A stretch of 64,000 bases of DNA from Vibrio azureus (GTDB lineage: Bacteria; Pseudomonadota; Gammaproteobacteria; Enterobacterales; Vibrionaceae), in NCBI RefSeq assembly GCF_002849855.1, contig NZ_CP018616.1, positions 2,232,001 to 2,296,000 of the forward strand. Direction: 5' to 3'. The notes below the pieces were generated by a model, which worked only from the letters and a program-made list of their open reading frames with translations, searched no databases and was not told the DNA's origin. This document shows, in pieces, positions 45,972 to 58,330 of this stretch. Position 1 is the stretch's first letter. Each line of letters opens with the position of its first letter. The position numbers and the translations under genes are program-made.

Positions 45972-48900
45972 TTAGTTAAATTCGAGTTCTACTTGGCCTT
46001 TGCCAAGTAACTGCTTTAAATCGTCTAGTAATGTATCACTTGGCGTCACTCGCCATTCAGTGCCCAAAGTTAACCGCGCTCTGGCGTTGGCACGTTGATA
46101 GTATACATGGACAGGGACGGTTCCGGCTTTGTAAGGCTCTAAAATTCGAGTAAATTGCTCGAAAAAGTCATTACGAATCTGATTAGCATCAATCGAGACT
46201 GACAAACCACGTGCGTATTTTTCACGAGCACTTCCCAGATCCATGACTTCACGTGCCGACATTTTAAGGCCACCATTGAAGTCATCAAAGCTGACCTGTC
46301 CAGAAACCACCAGAATTTTATCTTTTTCTAGCAGTTCTGCATACCTCTCTAACGCATCGGAGAACAGCATGACCTCCATTCGCCCACTGCGATCATCTAA
46401 TGTCATCAGTCCAATACGAGTGCCACGTTTGGTCGTCATAACACGAGCCGCAATAACGAGACCTGCAACGGTCACCGATTGGTCGCGACGTGTGGGTGTC
46501 GCGTCTTTTAATCGGCAACTGGTATATTTATTTAATTCTTTGATATAAGCATTTACAGGATGCCCAGTCAAATATAACCCTAGTGTTTCTCGCTCACCTT
46601 CGAGCCATACTTTCTCCGGCCATGGTGTCACTTGAGTATATTTGTGTTCGACTTCTTCTGGTGCATCAGTCAAAACGCCAAACATATCCGCTTGGCCAAA
46701 TGCCTCTGCCTGATGGTATTGGCTGGCCGCTTTCACTGCGTCGTCAAGGGAAGCCATTAGCGCCGCTCGATGAGGGCCAAGGCGATCTAAGGCACCGGAA
46801 TATATGAGCTTCTCTATCACTCGTTTGTTGACCTTTTTCAAGTCAATACGTGCACAAAAATCAAACAAGTCTTTAAAGTGACCGCCTTTATTTCGTGCTT
46901 CGAGAATCGCATCAATTGGGCCTTCACCAACACCTTTTATTGCGCCGATACCGTAAACAATCGCGCCATTCTCATCGACGTTGAATCGATACAAGCCTGA
47001 ATTAATATCTGGCGGAAGGACGGTCAGTTTCATCCGAAAACATTCGTCAACTAAGCCAACCACTTTTTCCGTATTATCCATATCGGCCGTCATTACCGCA
47101 GCCATAAACTCAGCAGGATAATGCATCTTAAGCCAAAGCGTTTGATACGATACCAAAGCATAAGCGGCGGAGTGCGATTTGTTAAAGCCATAACCTGCGA
47201 ACTTTTCTACCAAGTCGAAGATTTTCATCGCCAGCTCGCCATCAACGCCATTGTCAATTGCACCATCTTCGAAGGTCGCACGCTGTTTCGCCATTTCCTC
47301 CGGCTTTTTCTTACCCATAGCACGACGCAGCATGTCGGCTCCACCTAAGGTATAACCAGAGAGTACTTGAGCAATCTGCATGACCTGCTCTTGATAGAGG
47401 ATGATGCCGTAAGTCGGATCGAGAATTTCTTTAAGTGATTCGTGTTGCCACTTTTCGTCTGGGTAAGAGATCGCTTCTCGACCATGTTTACGGTCTATAA
47501 AGTTATCAACCATGCCTGATTGGAGAGGACCAGGACGGAATAGTGCCACCAAAGCGATGATGTCTTCAAAACAGTCTGGCTGCAGACGTTTGATCAGCTC
47601 TTTCATGCCCCGTGATTCCAACTGGAATACTGCGGTGGTTTCTGAGTTTTGCAGTAAACGGAACGAAGCAGCGTCATCCAATGGGATCGATTCTATACGA
47701 ACCGGTTCTTTTCCTTCACGTTCGAGACGCGGATTAATCAAACCTAACGCCCAGTCAATGATGGTCAGTGTTCGTAACCCCAAAAAGTCAAACTTGACTA
47801 AACCGGCCGTTTCAACATCATTTTTATCGAATTGGGTAACAGGAAAATGGCCTTCCGCATCCGCATAAATCGGTGCAAAATCCGTGATTGTTGTCGGAGA
47901 GATGACGACACCACCAGCATGCTTACCGGCATTACGAGTACATCCTTCAAGGATTCGGCATTTATCAATCAGCTCTTTGACTTCTTCATCGGCTTCATAG
48001 AGCTCAGGTAACGCAGGCTCTGCCTTAAATGCTTTCTCTAACGTCATTCCAGGATCAGGGGGAACAAGCTTAGAAATGCGATCAACAAAACCAAATGGGT
48101 GACCTAGCACTCGACCTACATCACGGATCACCGCTTTTGCTGCCATTGTACCAAATGTAATGATCTGTGATACCGCATCACGCCCATACATTTCGGCTAC
48201 GTGATCAATCACTTGGTCACGTTTATCCATACAGAAGTCGACATCAAAATCGGGCATGGAGACACGTTCTGGGTTCAAGAATCGTTCGAAAAGAAGATCG
48301 TACTCCAGTGGATCAAGGTCGGTGATTTTAAGTGCATACGCAACTAATGAACCAGCACCTGAACCACGACCAGGTCCAACAGGGATAGCGTTATCTTTCG
48401 ACCATTGGATAAATTCCATTACGATCAAGAAATAGCCAGGGAAACCCATTTGATTGATTACGTCGAGTTCGATTTGCAAACGTTCATCGTATTCTGGTCG
48501 ACGTTGTGCACGTAACGCTTCATCCGGAAATAGAAACTCGAGGCGCTCTTCCAAACCTTCTTGTGATTTCATGACCAAGAAGTCTGTCTCTGCCATGCCA
48601 TCTGTTGGGAAAGCAGGCAAAAAGTACTCACCTAAACGAACAGTAACATTACAACGCTTGGCAATCTCCACACTGTTTTCGAGTGCCTCGGGAATGTCTG
48701 AAAACAGCTCACACATTTCGGCTTCACTGCGTAAATACTGCTCTGGGCTGTAGTTTTTAGGTCGGCGTGGATCTTCAAGAGTATAACCATCGTGGATGGC
48801 GACACGTATCTCATGAGCATCAAATAAGCCTTCACTAATGAACACAACTTCATTGGTGGCCACCACTGGAAGTTGCGCCTCTTCAGCAAGCTCCACCGCA

Positions 48901-49451
48901 AAGTGCAAGTAAGTTTCTTCATCTGGGCGCCCAGTCCGAACCAGCTCAAGATAAAAGCGATTAGGGAAATACTGCTGATAAAAATCGATACAGCTTTGGA
49001 CAATACTTTTATTGCCTTTCAGTAGCCCTTTACCAATCTCACCATTTTTGGCACCGGATAGAACAATTAACCCTTCAGACAGGTCCGCCAGCCAAGCTTT
49101 ATCAATCACGGGTTGATGTTGGATGTGTCCACGTAAATAAGCTTTAGAGATCAGTAAAGTAAGGTTTTTATAGCCGATATTGTCCGCCGCTAATACGGTT
49201 AATTGCGTCAGCTCTTCACCAAACTCGTCCGACTGCATTTTGAAATCGGCACCAATAATTGGTTTAACGCCATTAGCGTGGGCAGCACCATAATATTTAA
49301 CCAAGCCACACAAGTTGGTAAAATCAGTCAATGCCATGGCTGGCATGCCGAGTTCAGCAACTTTCTTCACCAGCGGTGGGACTTTGTTGATACCATCCAC
49401 CAACGAGAAATCACTATGGATACGCAGGTGAACGAACTTAGGATCTGACAT
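45972..49451 (-). CDS. dnaE: DNA polymerase III alpha subunit
   Basis: The 1159-residue replicative polymerase. The PHP domain starts [19 protein letters not shown]. The palm domain has PDFDVDFC, with the two catalytic Asp near residue 400, and the third Asp is expected further on. The fingers include [23 protein letters not shown]. Near the C-terminus is an OB fold ([28 protein letters not shown]). Several His of the PHP site are missing, as in E. coli, so proofreading relies on DnaQ (35985-36704). It lies between rnhB and accA. Confidence 0.98.
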   Translation of the reverse strand: MSDPKFVHLRIHSDFSLVDGINKVPPLVKKVAELGMPAMALTDFTNLCGLVKYYGAAHANGVKPIIGADFKMQSDEFGEELTQLTVLAADNIGYKNLTLLISKAYLRGHIQHQPVIDKAWLADLSEGLIVLSGAKNGEIGKGLLKGNKSIVQSCIDFYQQYFPNRFYLELVRTGRPDEETYLHFAVELAEEAQLPVVATNEVVFISEGLFDAHEIRVAIHDGYTLEDPRRPKNYSPEQYLRSEAEMCELFSDIPEALENSVEIAKRCNVTVRLGEYFLPAFPTDGMAETDFLVMKSQEGLEERLEFLFPDEALRAQRRPEYDERLQIELDVINQMGFPGYFLIVMEFIQWSKDNAIPVGPGRGSGAGSLVAYALKITDLDPLEYDLLFERFLNPERVSMPDFDVDFCMDKRDQVIDHVAEMYGRDAVSQIITFGTMAAKAVIRDVGRVLGHPFGFVDRISKLVPPDPGMTLEKAFKAEPALPELYEADEEVKELIDKCRILEGCTRNAGKHAGGVVISPTTITDFAPIYADAEGHFPVTQFDKNDVETAGLVKFDFLGLRTLTIIDWALGLINPRLEREGKEPVRIESIPLDDAASFRLLQNSETTAVFQLESRGMKELIKRLQPDCFEDIIALVALFRPGPLQSGMVDNFIDRKHGREAISYPDEKWQHESLKEILDPTYGIILYQEQVMQIAQVLSGYTLGGADMLRRAMGKKKPEEMAKQRATFEDGAIDNGVDGELAMKIFDLVEKFAGYGFNKSHSAAYALVSYQTLWLKMHYPAEFMAAVMTADMDNTEKVVGLVDECFRMKLTVLPPDINSGLYRFNVDENGAIVYGIGAIKGVGEGPIDAILEARNKGGHFKDLFDFCARIDLKKVNKRVIEKLIYSGALDRLGPHRAALMASLDDAVKAASQYHQAEAFGQADMFGVLTDAPEEVEHKYTQVTPWPEKVWLEGERETLGLYLTGHPVNAYIKELNKYTSCRLKDATPTRRDQSVTVAGLVIAARVMTTKRGTRIGLMTLDDRSGRMEVMLFSDALERYAELLEKDKILVVSGQVSFDDFNGGLKMSAREVMDLGSAREKYARGLSVSIDANQIRNDFFEQFTRILEPYKAGTVPVHVYYQRANARARLTLGTEWRVTPSDTLLDDLKQLLGKGQVELEFN

Positions 49452-49540
49452 TAACAGGCACCGTCTAACTTTTTCTTATTTTCTTACTATATAGTACTTA
49501 GAGCCCTAACTTAAGGCGCTAAATGGATAACTTAGGTTTA

Positions 49541-50191
49541 TTACTCAAGACCAAGAGCTTTTTTAACTGGCTTGAAGCTTTTGCGGTGCTCGCTAATCAC
49601 TCCATGCTGATCAATGGCTTCAAAGTGTGCCTTGGTCGGATACCCCTTATGTTTAGCAAAACCAAACTGCGGATATTGCTGATCAAGCTCTTCCATTTCT
49701 TGATCTCTAACGACTTTGGCAATGATAGATGCAGCACTGATTTCAGCGACACGCAAATCCCCTTTAACCACAGCTTGAGCATCCATTGACAAATCAGGAC
49801 AGCGATTACCGTCAATAAGTGCTAAATCAGGTTGAACCTGTAATCCAGCAATTGCACGCTGCATAGCAACCATGGTGGCTTGTAGAATATTGAGCTGATC
49901 AATTTCCTCTGGAGAGCAGCGACCTACCGCCCAGGCTAAGGCTTTCGCTTTGATTTCTGGCAGCAGTGCTATGCGTTTTTTCTCACTCAATTTTTTTGAG
50001 TCATTCAGACCCTCAATCGGATTATTAGGATCAAGTATCACTGCGGCAGTGACCACATCGCCCACCAGTGGGCCTCGCCCCACTTCATCTACACCCGCGA
50101 TAAGTTGGTAGCCTTGCGGATATTCAAATGGTGGGAGCTCACTATTAGGCTTCGCCTTTTTGGGTGTCGTTGTTTTGGTTGTAACAGCCAT
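49541..50191 (-). CDS. rnhB: Ribonuclease HII
   Basis: A 216-residue enzyme that removes single ribonucleotides and RNA from DNA. The motif [18 protein letters not shown] has the first catalytic Asp and Glu, ALIDGNRCP the next Asp, and [14 protein letters not shown] the last acid block. The N-terminus has a Lys/Thr-rich extension ([15 protein letters not shown]) of about 25 residues before the fold. It sits 10 bases after lpxB and 90 bases before dnaE, the standard order. Confidence 0.96.
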   Translation of the reverse strand: MAVTTKTTTPKKAKPNSELPPFEYPQGYQLIAGVDEVGRGPLVGDVVTAAVILDPNNPIEGLNDSKKLSEKKRIALLPEIKAKALAWAVGRCSPEEIDQLNILQATMVAMQRAIAGLQVQPDLALIDGNRCPDLSMDAQAVVKGDLRVAEISAASIIAKVVRDQEMEELDQQYPQFGFAKHKGYPTKAHFEAIDQHGVISEHRKSFKPVKKALGLE

Positions 50192-50200
50192 GATAAATCT

Positions 50201-51343
50201 CTATTTCTCTATCAACTTTAGAACGGCATTAGCGGCTTGCTGATCTGCATTTTTACGGATCCAATGGTGCATTTCTGTAAACTTATCCAACATGGCTTGG
50301 TTATCCGTTTCAAGTAAACGAGACACTTCGTTAAATAAGTTGTCTGGCGTGCAATCTTCTTGGAGATACTCTTTGACCAGTTCCTTATCGGCCAGCACAT
50401 TAGGCAAAGAGACGTGCTCGATTGTCAGCAGACGCTTAGCAAGATAAGCCGTTACCGCGTTCACACGATAGCCAACTACCATCGGGCGCTTAATCAGCAT
50501 ACACTCTAGAGCAACAGTACCCGAGGCCAACATCACCACATCTGCAGCCGCGATGACATTACCTGCAGTATCATCGACCAATTTGAACTCTAATTCTGGC
50601 GCATGTTCTTTCCACGCACTTTCAAATTGCTCACGGCGTTTTTGGTTGACTAACGCAACAACAAAGCCAAGTTCAGGGTACCTCTGGTGTAGTTTTTTAC
50701 ATGCTTCGATGAACGGCTGTGAAAGCATTTTTAACTCACTACCACGACTGCCCGGAAGTACAGCTAGCCATTTTTTATCTTGCTCTAAACCTAATAAGGC
50801 TCTTGCAGGTGCTTTATCCGATTGCAACGGAATCGCATCCGCTAAGGTATGACCAATGAATTCACAAGGCACATTGAATTTATCGTAAACTGCTTTTTCA
50901 AATGGAAGGAACGCCAGCACAAGGTTCGTTGCTGCTCCAATTTTGAAAACCCGTTTTTGCCGCCACGCCCAAACTGAAGGGCTAACATAGTGGACCGTTT
51001 TGATGCCTGCTTGCTTCAGCTCTCGCTCCACTCGCAAATTGAAGTCAGGCGCATCAATTCCTACAAAAACATCAGGTGGGTTGTCAGTGAAATACTTCAC
51101 TAATTGAGCTTTAACTTTCAGTAACCGGGGTAAGCGACCTAGGACTTCAACCAACCCCATAACTGCCAGTTCTTCCATCTCAAAAAGAGATTGACAGCCT
51201 TGAGCCATCATTTTGGGGCCACCAATACCGACAAACTCAGCGTCTGGATATTGCTGTTTTACCGCTTTAATGAAGCCTTCACCGAGAGTATCACCAGATA
51301 GTTCCCCAGCAATAATGCCAATACGTAATGGTCTATGTTCCAT
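50201..51343 (-). CDS. lpxB: Lipid-A-disaccharide synthase
   Basis: A 380-residue GT19 enzyme that joins lipid X and UDP-diacylglucosamine to form the lipid A disaccharide at the inner membrane. It starts [21 protein letters not shown], the family N-terminus; the longer frame to 51490 is rejected since it runs through a dispersed-repeat fragment. [19 protein letters not shown] ([13 protein letters not shown]), [10 protein letters not shown] and [21 protein letters not shown] are the conserved sites. It follows lpxA after about 208 bases and precedes rnhB by 9 bases. Confidence 0.96.
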   Translation of the reverse strand: MEHRPLRIGIIAGELSGDTLGEGFIKAVKQQYPDAEFVGIGGPKMMAQGCQSLFEMEELAVMGLVEVLGRLPRLLKVKAQLVKYFTDNPPDVFVGIDAPDFNLRVERELKQAGIKTVHYVSPSVWAWRQKRVFKIGAATNLVLAFLPFEKAVYDKFNVPCEFIGHTLADAIPLQSDKAPARALLGLEQDKKWLAVLPGSRGSELKMLSQPFIEACKKLHQRYPELGFVVALVNQKRREQFESAWKEHAPELEFKLVDDTAGNVIAAADVVMLASGTVALECMLIKRPMVVGYRVNAVTAYLAKRLLTIEHVSLPNVLADKELVKEYLQEDCTPDNLFNEVSRLLETDNQAMLDKFTEMHHWIRKNADQQAANAVLKLIEK

Positions 51344-51454
51344 ATTTACTTCGCTATTTTTCTTGTGCACTACGAATAACGATTCTCCATATAGAAAGGC
51401 TATATTTGCGAATCGTTGCCACGCTTGAAGGCTAAGGTCATCCCGCTGAACGCA

Positions 51455-51479
51455 GCACCTTGAGGTTACTTGGGCATAT
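51455..51479. repeat. Fragment of the dispersed repeat
   Basis: caccttgaggttacttgggc and atat: right half of the extended repeat form, in the lpxA-lpxB gap, where a weak minus-strand hairpin (51496-51533) also lies. Confidence 0.5.
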
Positions 51480-51550
51480 CCATAAAACACAAAAAGACCG
51501 CGGCCAAATTAAGGAGCGATCTTTCTTTTAGTTAAACTCTGTAACGTTGT

Positions 51551-52339
51551 TTAACGTACGATACCACGTTCAGTGGTTTCCAGAATATCTGATAAACGCT
51601 TCACAGCAGGCCACTCTTGAGCCATCTCAGCAAGAATAGGTTTTACCTCTTCAAGCGTTTTACCGGAGCGGTAGATTTCTTTGTAGGCTTTTTGCAACGC
51701 ACGGATTTCAGGCTTCTCAAACCCATTGCGTTTCAAGCCGACCAAATTCAAACCAAACGGAGAAGCGTGGTTACCTTGTGCTAACACATAGGCTGGTACG
51801 TCTTGCACAACAGCGGAACAACCGCCGATGTAAGCATAAGCGCCGACAGTACAAAATGGATGTATTGCCGATAAGGCCATCACGCCTGCATAGTCGTCCA
51901 CCGTTACATGACCGCCGAGAATAGCGTTATTGCCAATATGTGTATGATTGCCAACGACAACATCATGTGCGACGTGAGCATTCACACACAATAAGTTATC
52001 GTTACCAATAACCGTCGTCGCTTTATCTTGTACAGTTCCACGGTGAATTTGCACAGCTTCACGGATAACGTTTCGATCACCAATAACAACGGTGGTTTCT
52101 TCACCACCGTATTTTTTATCTTGGTTTTCTTCACCAATCACAGCATGAGGAAAGATGCGATTATCTTGGCCGATAGTCGTATGGCCTTTGATCACCACGT
52201 GAGACATAACCTCAGTGCCTTGACCAATTTCCACCGTAGAAGTAATGTAAGTAAAAGGGCCAACGGTAACATTCGCACCAATCTTTGCCCCTTCCTCTAC
52301 CACCGCTGCCGGGTGGATTTTAGCGGTTTCATGAATCAT
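51551..52339 (-). CDS. lpxA: UDP-N-acetylglucosamine acyltransferase
   Basis: Adds the 3-O-hydroxyacyl chain to UDP-GlcNAc, the first step of lipid A synthesis. The protein has 262 residues, exactly the E. coli length, starting MIHETAKIHPAAVVEEGAKIG. It is a left-handed beta-helix with hexapeptide repeats; catalytic His in CVNAHVAHDVVVGNH. The stop of fabZ is one base from its ATG, so the two are coupled; they share hydroxyacyl-ACP as substrate. Confidence 0.96.
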   Translation of the reverse strand: MIHETAKIHPAAVVEEGAKIGANVTVGPFTYITSTVEIGQGTEVMSHVVIKGHTTIGQDNRIFPHAVIGEENQDKKYGGEETTVVIGDRNVIREAVQIHRGTVQDKATTVIGNDNLLCVNAHVAHDVVVGNHTHIGNNAILGGHVTVDDYAGVMALSAIHPFCTVGAYAYIGGCSAVVQDVPAYVLAQGNHASPFGLNLVGLKRNGFEKPEIRALQKAYKEIYRSGKTLEEVKPILAEMAQEWPAVKRLSDILETTERGIVR

Positions 52340-52340
52340 A

Positions 52341-52793
52341 TTAAAACTCTCGACGAGCACACTTCAACTCAGCTGAACATACCACTTCGCCATCAACTTT
52401 TGCTACACCTTTAAATGCAGCAATGCCACGGCGCTCTTTCAAAAACTCGACTTCGATAACCATTTGATCACCGGGTACTACCGGTTTGCGGAACTTAGCA
52501 CCATCGACACTTGCAAAGTAGTACAACTCATTTTCTTTTGGAGCACCAAAAGATTTAAATGCCAATAATCCTGTTGCCTGTGCCATTGCTTCGAGAATTA
52601 ACACACCTGGAAAAACAGGAAGTTGTGGAAAATGACCGGTGAACTGAGGCTCGTTAACTGATACATTTTTGATCGCATGAAGGTATTGCTCTTTTTGAAA
52701 ATCAATCACACGGTCAATCAACAAGAATGGGTAGCGATGAGGCAATAGTTCTTGGATTTCAGAAATATTCATCGTGTTCTTTTCAGTAGTCAA
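52341..52793 (-). CDS. fabZ: 3-hydroxyacyl-ACP dehydratase FabZ
   Basis: A 150-residue hot-dog-fold enzyme that dehydrates 3-hydroxyacyl-ACP in fatty-acid synthesis. The catalytic His is in [15 protein letters not shown] and the Glu in [15 protein letters not shown]. It starts from TTG at 52793 ([13 protein letters not shown]), with aggaaa upstream, and the N-terminus matches the family; the ATG seven codons later is possible. It competes with LpxA and LpxD for the same substrate, and the three genes are adjacent. Confidence 0.95.
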   Translation of the reverse strand: MTTEKNTMNISEIQELLPHRYPFLLIDRVIDFQKEQYLHAIKNVSVNEPQFTGHFPQLPVFPGVLILEAMAQATGLLAFKSFGAPKENELYYFASVDGAKFRKPVVPGDQMVIEVEFLKERRGIAAFKGVAKVDGEVVCSAELKCARREF

Positions 52794-52915
52794 AGTCGTT
52801 TTCCTATATCAATTCTTATAAACCAAGACGGCTTAAAAAGTAGATTATACCTATCAAAATAGGCAAATTGTCTAGCCGCTTGGTGATAATTCTACTTTTA
52901 GCACATTATTATAGA

Positions 52916-52944
52916 AGAAAAAGACTCGCATTACGCGAGTCTTT
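52916..52944 (-). terminator. Hairpin between lpxD and fabZ
   Basis: aaagactcgc-attac-gcgagtcttt, with a T-run on the minus strand (tttttcttc). It is a terminator or attenuator inside the lipid A block. Confidence 0.75.
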
Positions 52945-52953
52945 GTTCAGAAT

Positions 52954-53985
52954 TTATGATTCTTCTTTCGGTTCTAACCGTTTTTCAACCGCTTTCAGCC
53001 GCTTATTCATCTCATCAATTCGATGAACACGGGTGGCGGTCTTACGCCACTCACGATTGGTCTGTAAAGGGATACCTGATGAATACAAGCCTTTTTCTTC
53101 AATGCTTCGCATTACCATGCCCATTCCAGTAATCGCAACACCATCTGCAATTGAAATATGGCCGTTAAGAACCGACGCGCCGCCGATTTGACAGTACTTA
53201 CCAATTTTTGTACTGCCAGCGACAATTGTACCACCGGGCATTACCGTACCATATCCGATCTGAACGTTATGAGCGATTTGAAGTTGGTTATCAAGGATCA
53301 CGTTGTCTTCGATTATCGTATCTTCTAGCGCTCCGCGGTCGATCGTCGTACACGCGCCAATTTCTACACGGTTGCCAATACGTACCGATCCCAGCTGAGG
53401 AATTTTGATCCATTCACCGTTATCGTTAGCATAGCCGAACCCATCAGAGCCGATAACAGTACCAGATTGCACGAGACAATCATCGCCCATTGACACTTCA
53501 TGATAGACAGTCACATTAGCCCATAGCTTGGTATTATTACCAAGCTTGGCATTCTTACCGATAAAACAACCTGCGCCAATGCTTACGTTATCGCCCAGCT
53601 CTACACCCGTTTCAATTACGGCATTAGCACCGACGGTTACGTTAGCACCCATCTTCACGTCTGCTGCGATAACGGCACTTGGCGCGATCTCGTCAGCTGG
53701 CTTTGGCGTCGTGTCCATTGCTTGTACTACTCGAGCAAAAGCAATGTAAGGGTCAGCCACAACCAATGCGTTACCCACACATTGATCTTTGTGATCGGCT
53801 TTCACCATCACAACTGTCGCTTGACAATCAGCAAGGTGTTTTGCGTATTTAGGGTTAGACAAGAAGGTCACATCCCCTTCCTGAGCTTTATCCATTGGGG
53901 CAACACGACTGACAACGACAGAGTCGTCGCCGAAAAGCTCACCACCTGTAATTTTGGCCAATTCGGCTAATGTAAGTGTCTTCAT
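52954..53985 (-). CDS. lpxD: UDP-3-O-(3-hydroxyacyl)glucosamine N-acyltransferase
   Basis: A 343-residue enzyme, the third step of lipid A synthesis. The N-terminal uridine-binding domain starts [21 protein letters not shown]. The hexapeptide beta-helix (residues ~100-300) has [21 protein letters not shown] and the catalytic His in [12 protein letters not shown]. The C-terminal helix ends in EKRLEPKEE. It begins a few bases after the skp stop, as in most gammaproteobacteria. Confidence 0.96.
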   Translation of the reverse strand: MKTLTLAELAKITGGELFGDDSVVVSRVAPMDKAQEGDVTFLSNPKYAKHLADCQATVVMVKADHKDQCVGNALVVADPYIAFARVVQAMDTTPKPADEIAPSAVIAADVKMGANVTVGANAVIETGVELGDNVSIGAGCFIGKNAKLGNNTKLWANVTVYHEVSMGDDCLVQSGTVIGSDGFGYANDNGEWIKIPQLGSVRIGNRVEIGACTTIDRGALEDTIIEDNVILDNQLQIAHNVQIGYGTVMPGGTIVAGSTKIGKYCQIGGASVLNGHISIADGVAITGMGMVMRSIEEKGLYSSGIPLQTNREWRKTATRVHRIDEMNKRLKAVEKRLEPKEES

Positions 53986-53990
53986 AAGTT

Positions 53991-54500
53991 TTATTTTAGC
54001 GATTTAATCACATCTTCTGAGATATTGTACTCTTCGTTCGCGTATTGCAGCGCTGATGTATCAACAACCATATCGTAGCCTTTCTTCTTCGCTACCTTTT
54101 CAACAGCTTGTTGAATAGTCTTAAAGAGTTTAGCTTTTTCTTCGGCTTCACGACGAGCACTTGTTTGCTCAAGAGCTTGTGCTTTTACTTTATATTCACT
54201 ATCAAGTTTAGCAATATCAATACGAAGTTTTTCAACTTCATCTTGACCTAAAAGCTCACCATCTCGCTGTAGCTTTTCAATTTTTGACTTTGCTTTTTTC
54301 TGAATAGACTTCAACTCATCGGCTTTGCCTTTGAAGTCTTTTTGCATTTTCTGCACAACAGCTTCTCGTTGAGGAAGCGCTTGGAAAACCTGAGCTGTGT
54401 TTACATAACCAATCTTCTGTGCCGCTTCTGCAGCATGAGCAAAGATTGACGTGCTTAGTACAACAAGGCTGAGGCCAGCTGCTTTCATCATTTTATTCAA
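53991..54500 (-). CDS. skp: Periplasmic chaperone Skp (OmpH)
   Basis: A 169-residue chaperone that escorts unfolded outer-membrane proteins to the BAM complex. The signal peptide is [21 protein letters not shown], then [21 protein letters not shown], then long coiled-coil arms ([40 protein letters not shown]). The TTG at 54500 lies 9 bases after gagg and is preferred; the ATG at 54491 is the alternative. A longer frame to 54563 overlaps bamA and is not credible. It follows bamA closely. Confidence 0.92.
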   Translation of the reverse strand: MNKMMKAAGLSLVVLSTSIFAHAAEAAQKIGYVNTAQVFQALPQREAVVQKMQKDFKGKADELKSIQKKAKSKIEKLQRDGELLGQDEVEKLRIDIAKLDSEYKVKAQALEQTSARREAEEKAKLFKTIQQAVEKVAKKKGYDMVVDTSALQYANEEYNISEDVIKSLK

Positions 54501-54513
54501 AATATTTTTCCTC

Positions 54514-56928
54514 TTAGAAGGTTCTACCAATAGTAAATGTGAAGAACTCTTCATCATCACCATCGTATTTCTTAATCGGTTTCGCTAGCGAGAAGACTAG
54601 TGGCCCCATTGGAGATATCCATTGTAACGCTACACCATAAGATGAGCGGTAATTGGTTGGATCTGAGTAATCGTAGTAATACTGTTTACCAAAATCAGCA
54701 CCTGCGCTGTTGTAGTCAAACTCAGTATCCCAAACACTTGCCATATCGTAGAATACACTGGTACGAAGTTGACTGCGTGTTTCTTCAGACACGAATGGAA
54801 GCGGTACAATCAGTTCCATACTTGCCAATGCCATTGCGTTTCCGCCAACAGAATCATCGGTCGCACTAAATGTACCATTGTTGGTATTAACGTTATTACG
54901 ATAAACCGCTTTCGGGCCTGCTGAGTTGGAACCGAAGCCTCGTAATGTGCTAAAGCCACCAGCATAGAAGTTTTCATAGAATGGGAACAAGTTATCGTGC
55001 CCATTCGTTTCTCCATAGCCGTTACCATATCCTAAACGACCACGTAATAGGAGTGTAAATTCGTGCTTCTCAGTCAGAGGTATATACTGACGTACATCAT
55101 ACTGCATTTTAAAGTATTGTACATCAGAGCCAGGAACCGTCATTTTGTATGACGCATTTTGCAGGTTACCAGCGGTCGGGAAATAGCCTCGGTTTAGGTT
55201 ATTGCGCGTCCAAGCGAGATTGATATCAAAGTCATTGACGTTAAACGAGCCATCTGAATCTCGTTTGTCTTCATAAGCTTCAAGGAACTTTTCTATCTGC
55301 ATGTAAGGTGACAGATTACCAATCTTGTTATGGGTATAACCGATACCAAACTCAAGACGATTTAATTCGTTAACAGGGAAACCCCAGGTCAAGCTAGTGC
55401 CGTAACTTTGGTTGGTGTAATCGACGATACCGGCTTCTGAAGCCTCGAATTCATCGTAGAATATCTTACCACCTAAACTTACACCGTCTAAGGTGAAATA
55501 AGGATCACGGTAATCTAGACTCAGGTTTTTCTGGTAGTCGTTCATCATGGCATTAATGCCAACGCGGTTACCCGTTCCTGCAAAGTTATCTTGTTGAAGG
55601 CCAACTTGGAAACTCACGCCGGATTCGGTTCCGTAGCCAACAGCAAAGTTGACACTACCAGAGTTCGCTTCTTTGACCACGTAAACAAGATCCACTTGAT
55701 CGTCTGTACCTGGTACACGAACAGTCTGTACTTCAACACTTTCGAAGTAACCAAGGCGGTTAAGGCGAGTCTTACCCATTTCAATTGATTTAGAGTTTAA
55801 CCAACTGCCTTCCATTTGGCGCATTTCACGACGAAGTACTTCATCTTTAGTGGCATTGTTACCGGTAAAGCGAATATCGCGTACGTAAATACGGTTACCC
55901 GGGTCGACATTAACAAGCAATGAAACTTGTTTTTCTTCGTCATCGAATTCAGGAATGGTATTCACTTGAGGGTAAGCATAGCCTGATTCACCAAGAACAC
56001 GTTTAATCCCTTCTTCAAGTGAAGTAACCTGGGAACCGTTATAAACCTCATTAGCAGCAAACGGTATCATTTCCTCAAAGACGGCATCTTGACCGTTTAA
56101 ATCACCGCGGAATTTTACGTCTTTTACTGTGTAGATATCCCCTTCATCCAAGCCAAGCGTGATATACACACCCTTCTTATCAGGAGAGATCGCCACTTGA
56201 GTAGAGTCGACATTAAATTTTAAATAGCCGCGATCAAGGTAGTACGAGCGTAATGCTTCAATATCACCAGCAAGAACTTGCTTCTGGTATTTTTCATCGG
56301 CTAGAAAGTTCCACCATGGTACGTCTACGTTTAGGTTAAAACGTGAAAGAAGCTGATCATCAGAAAAGACTTCATTACCAATAAAGTTTATCTGCTGAAT
56401 TTTGGCAGATACCCCTTCGGTAAAGACAAACTTTAGGTCAGAGCGGTTTCGTGGCAAAGGAGTCACAACCGCTTTTACTGTCGCGTTATACTTACCAACG
56501 CTGTAGTAAAAGTCTTCCAAACCTTTTTCGATGTTGCTGAGTGTCGTTCGATCAAGAGCTTCACCTTCACGGATGCCCGAAGCATTTAGGTTCTCTTGCA
56601 GTTGTTCATCTTTAATTGCTTTGTTGCCTGAGAACGAAACGCTAGCAATGGTAGGACGCTCTTTAACTTGAACGACTAACACATCGCCATCACGCAATAC
56701 TTTCACATCATCAAAATTACCCGATGCGTATAAAGCACGTATAATCTCAGCCACATCGCCTTGATCAACAGTATCACCAATACGAACGGGCATTTTCAGC
56801 AACGCAGCACCAAGTGCCACTCGTTGCAATCCATCGATTTCAATATCTTCAACTACGAAGTTCTCTGCTCCGCTTGCAGATACACTGGTTGCCAGTAAAC
56901 TTGCAAACAAAATTCGCTTAATCGCCAT
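54514..56928 (-). CDS. bamA: Outer membrane assembly factor BamA
   Basis: The 804-residue central component of the BAM complex. The signal peptide is [19 protein letters not shown]. Five POTRA domains occupy about residues 23-425 ([20 protein letters not shown] is the first). A 16-strand barrel follows, with the lid-loop motif [16 protein letters not shown] (VRGF/Y-type) and a C-terminal strand ending FTFTIGRTF with terminal Phe. It is between rseP and skp; BamC is at 6460-7479. Confidence 0.97.
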   Translation of the reverse strand: MAIKRILFASLLATSVSASGAENFVVEDIEIDGLQRVALGAALLKMPVRIGDTVDQGDVAEIIRALYASGNFDDVKVLRDGDVLVVQVKERPTIASVSFSGNKAIKDEQLQENLNASGIREGEALDRTTLSNIEKGLEDFYYSVGKYNATVKAVVTPLPRNRSDLKFVFTEGVSAKIQQINFIGNEVFSDDQLLSRFNLNVDVPWWNFLADEKYQKQVLAGDIEALRSYYLDRGYLKFNVDSTQVAISPDKKGVYITLGLDEGDIYTVKDVKFRGDLNGQDAVFEEMIPFAANEVYNGSQVTSLEEGIKRVLGESGYAYPQVNTIPEFDDEEKQVSLLVNVDPGNRIYVRDIRFTGNNATKDEVLRREMRQMEGSWLNSKSIEMGKTRLNRLGYFESVEVQTVRVPGTDDQVDLVYVVKEANSGSVNFAVGYGTESGVSFQVGLQQDNFAGTGNRVGINAMMNDYQKNLSLDYRDPYFTLDGVSLGGKIFYDEFEASEAGIVDYTNQSYGTSLTWGFPVNELNRLEFGIGYTHNKIGNLSPYMQIEKFLEAYEDKRDSDGSFNVNDFDINLAWTRNNLNRGYFPTAGNLQNASYKMTVPGSDVQYFKMQYDVRQYIPLTEKHEFTLLLRGRLGYGNGYGETNGHDNLFPFYENFYAGGFSTLRGFGSNSAGPKAVYRNNVNTNNGTFSATDDSVGGNAMALASMELIVPLPFVSEETRSQLRTSVFYDMASVWDTEFDYNSAGADFGKQYYYDYSDPTNYRSSYGVALQWISPMGPLVFSLAKPIKKYDGDDEEFFTFTIGRTF

Positions 56929-56971
56929 ACTTGTTCTAATTATTCCTTGCTACTACTGTGTCTCTGAACTA

Positions 56972-58330
56972 TCACAGACGAGTAAAATCATTAAATAGCG
57001 CTAACGCCATGAGCGAGAAGATAATAGCACCACCAACTCGGAATCCCATTTCCTGTACTTTTTCTGGAACGGGACGTCGAATAACCGCTTCTATTGCAAA
57101 GAACAGAAGATGTCCACCATCTAGCATAGGTAAAGGAACGAGATTAATAATACCTAAGTTAACACTGATCAGGGCCAGAAAACCTAAAAAATAGACCAAA
57201 CCATAATCTGCGGTCGCTCCAGCGCCTTTCGCAATCGATATTGGCCCACTTAGGTTATTCAAACCTACATCACCGACAATCAGCTTTTTCAGCATACTGA
57301 TTGTCAAACCTATCACTTGGCCTGTTTTATCAATGGCCTTACCAATGGATTCAAATACACCAAACTGCAACTCAAAACGATACTGCTCAGGCCATTCAGC
57401 CACTTCAGGCGCAATACCGGCAAAGCCAATAACTTGCTTATCTGCAAGTTCACGACTGTCCGGAGTTAGGCTCAACAGTTGTTGGTTGCCTTGACGTTCG
57501 ATTGTCAGTTCAATGGGTTTCATTGGATGAGAACGAATTGCCTCTACCACATCATTCCAATGGGAAATGCTAACGCCATTAATTTTTAGCAGTTTATCTC
57601 CTGCTTGAAGACCAGCCTTGTCCCCTGCACCACCCTGGGTGACATTCGCCAATTCGGTATAAACTTCAGGAGTATAGGGCTTAAAACCTAAAGACTGCAT
57701 TGTTGATTGTGTTTCTGGATCAAATTTCCAGTCACGAATATCAAGCGTTTTTGTCACATCTGAGCCGACTTCATCTTTAGAAGACAGCGTCACCGTCATC
57801 GAGTCATCACCAATGTGAGACACGAAGCCCATGTTAACCGATTCCCAATCTGGAGTTTTGATACCTGAGATTGACTTTAGTTCCATTCCAGACTCAATTC
57901 CTGCCTGAGCAACAATTGAGTTTGGTGTTACCTCACCGATAACAGGTTTAACTGCGGGTACCCCGATCAGAAAAACCAACCAATAAGCAAAAATAGCAAA
58001 CAAAAAGTTAAAGATAGGACCAGCAGCAACGATCGCCGTTCGCTTCCAAAGCGGTTTTTGGTCGAAAGCAAGATGACGTTCATTTTCTGGCACCTCATCG
58101 ACTCGGCTATCGACCATCTTTACATAACCCCCAAGCGGGATCATCGATAGACTGTACTCTGTACCGTCTTTACCTACTTTGCTCCAAATTGACTTACCAA
58201 AGCCGATAGAAAATTTTTCAACTTTCACTCCACAGCGACGAGCAACCCAAAAGTGGCCAAACTCATGCACAGCGACCAAGATGCCAAGAGCAACGATAAA
58301 AGAAGCCAAATTCCACAAAATACTCGACAT
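56972..58330 (-). CDS. rseP: Site-2 protease RseP
   Basis: A 452-residue intramembrane zinc protease that cuts RseA after DegS, freeing sigma-E upon envelope stress. The zinc motif is HEFGH at 22-26 in the first membrane segment. PDZ domains lie at about 115-290, and the third metal ligand is in NLVPLPMLDGGHLLFFAIEAV near the C-terminus. It lies directly upstream of bamA, linking outer-membrane assembly with its stress response, and its start overlaps the dxr stop by one base. Confidence 0.96.
   Translation of the reverse strand: MSSILWNLASFIVALGILVAVHEFGHFWVARRCGVKVEKFSIGFGKSIWSKVGKDGTEYSLSMIPLGGYVKMVDSRVDEVPENERHLAFDQKPLWKRTAIVAAGPIFNFLFAIFAYWLVFLIGVPAVKPVIGEVTPNSIVAQAGIESGMELKSISGIKTPDWESVNMGFVSHIGDDSMTVTLSSKDEVGSDVTKTLDIRDWKFDPETQSTMQSLGFKPYTPEVYTELANVTQGGAGDKAGLQAGDKLLKINGVSISHWNDVVEAIRSHPMKPIELTIERQGNQQLLSLTPDSRELADKQVIGFAGIAPEVAEWPEQYRFELQFGVFESIGKAIDKTGQVIGLTISMLKKLIVGDVGLNNLSGPISIAKGAGATADYGLVYFLGFLALISVNLGIINLVPLPMLDGGHLLFFAIEAVIRRPVPEKVQEMGFRVGGAIIFSLMALALFNDFTRL

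Noticed and set aside
47512..47868. Plus-strand open frame of 118 codons inside dnaE
   Set aside because: Lies fully antisense to a conserved polymerase region; no supporting signals.
51344..51490. N-terminal extension of LpxB
   Set aside because: It is encoded across a dispersed-repeat fragment; the family start is at 51343.
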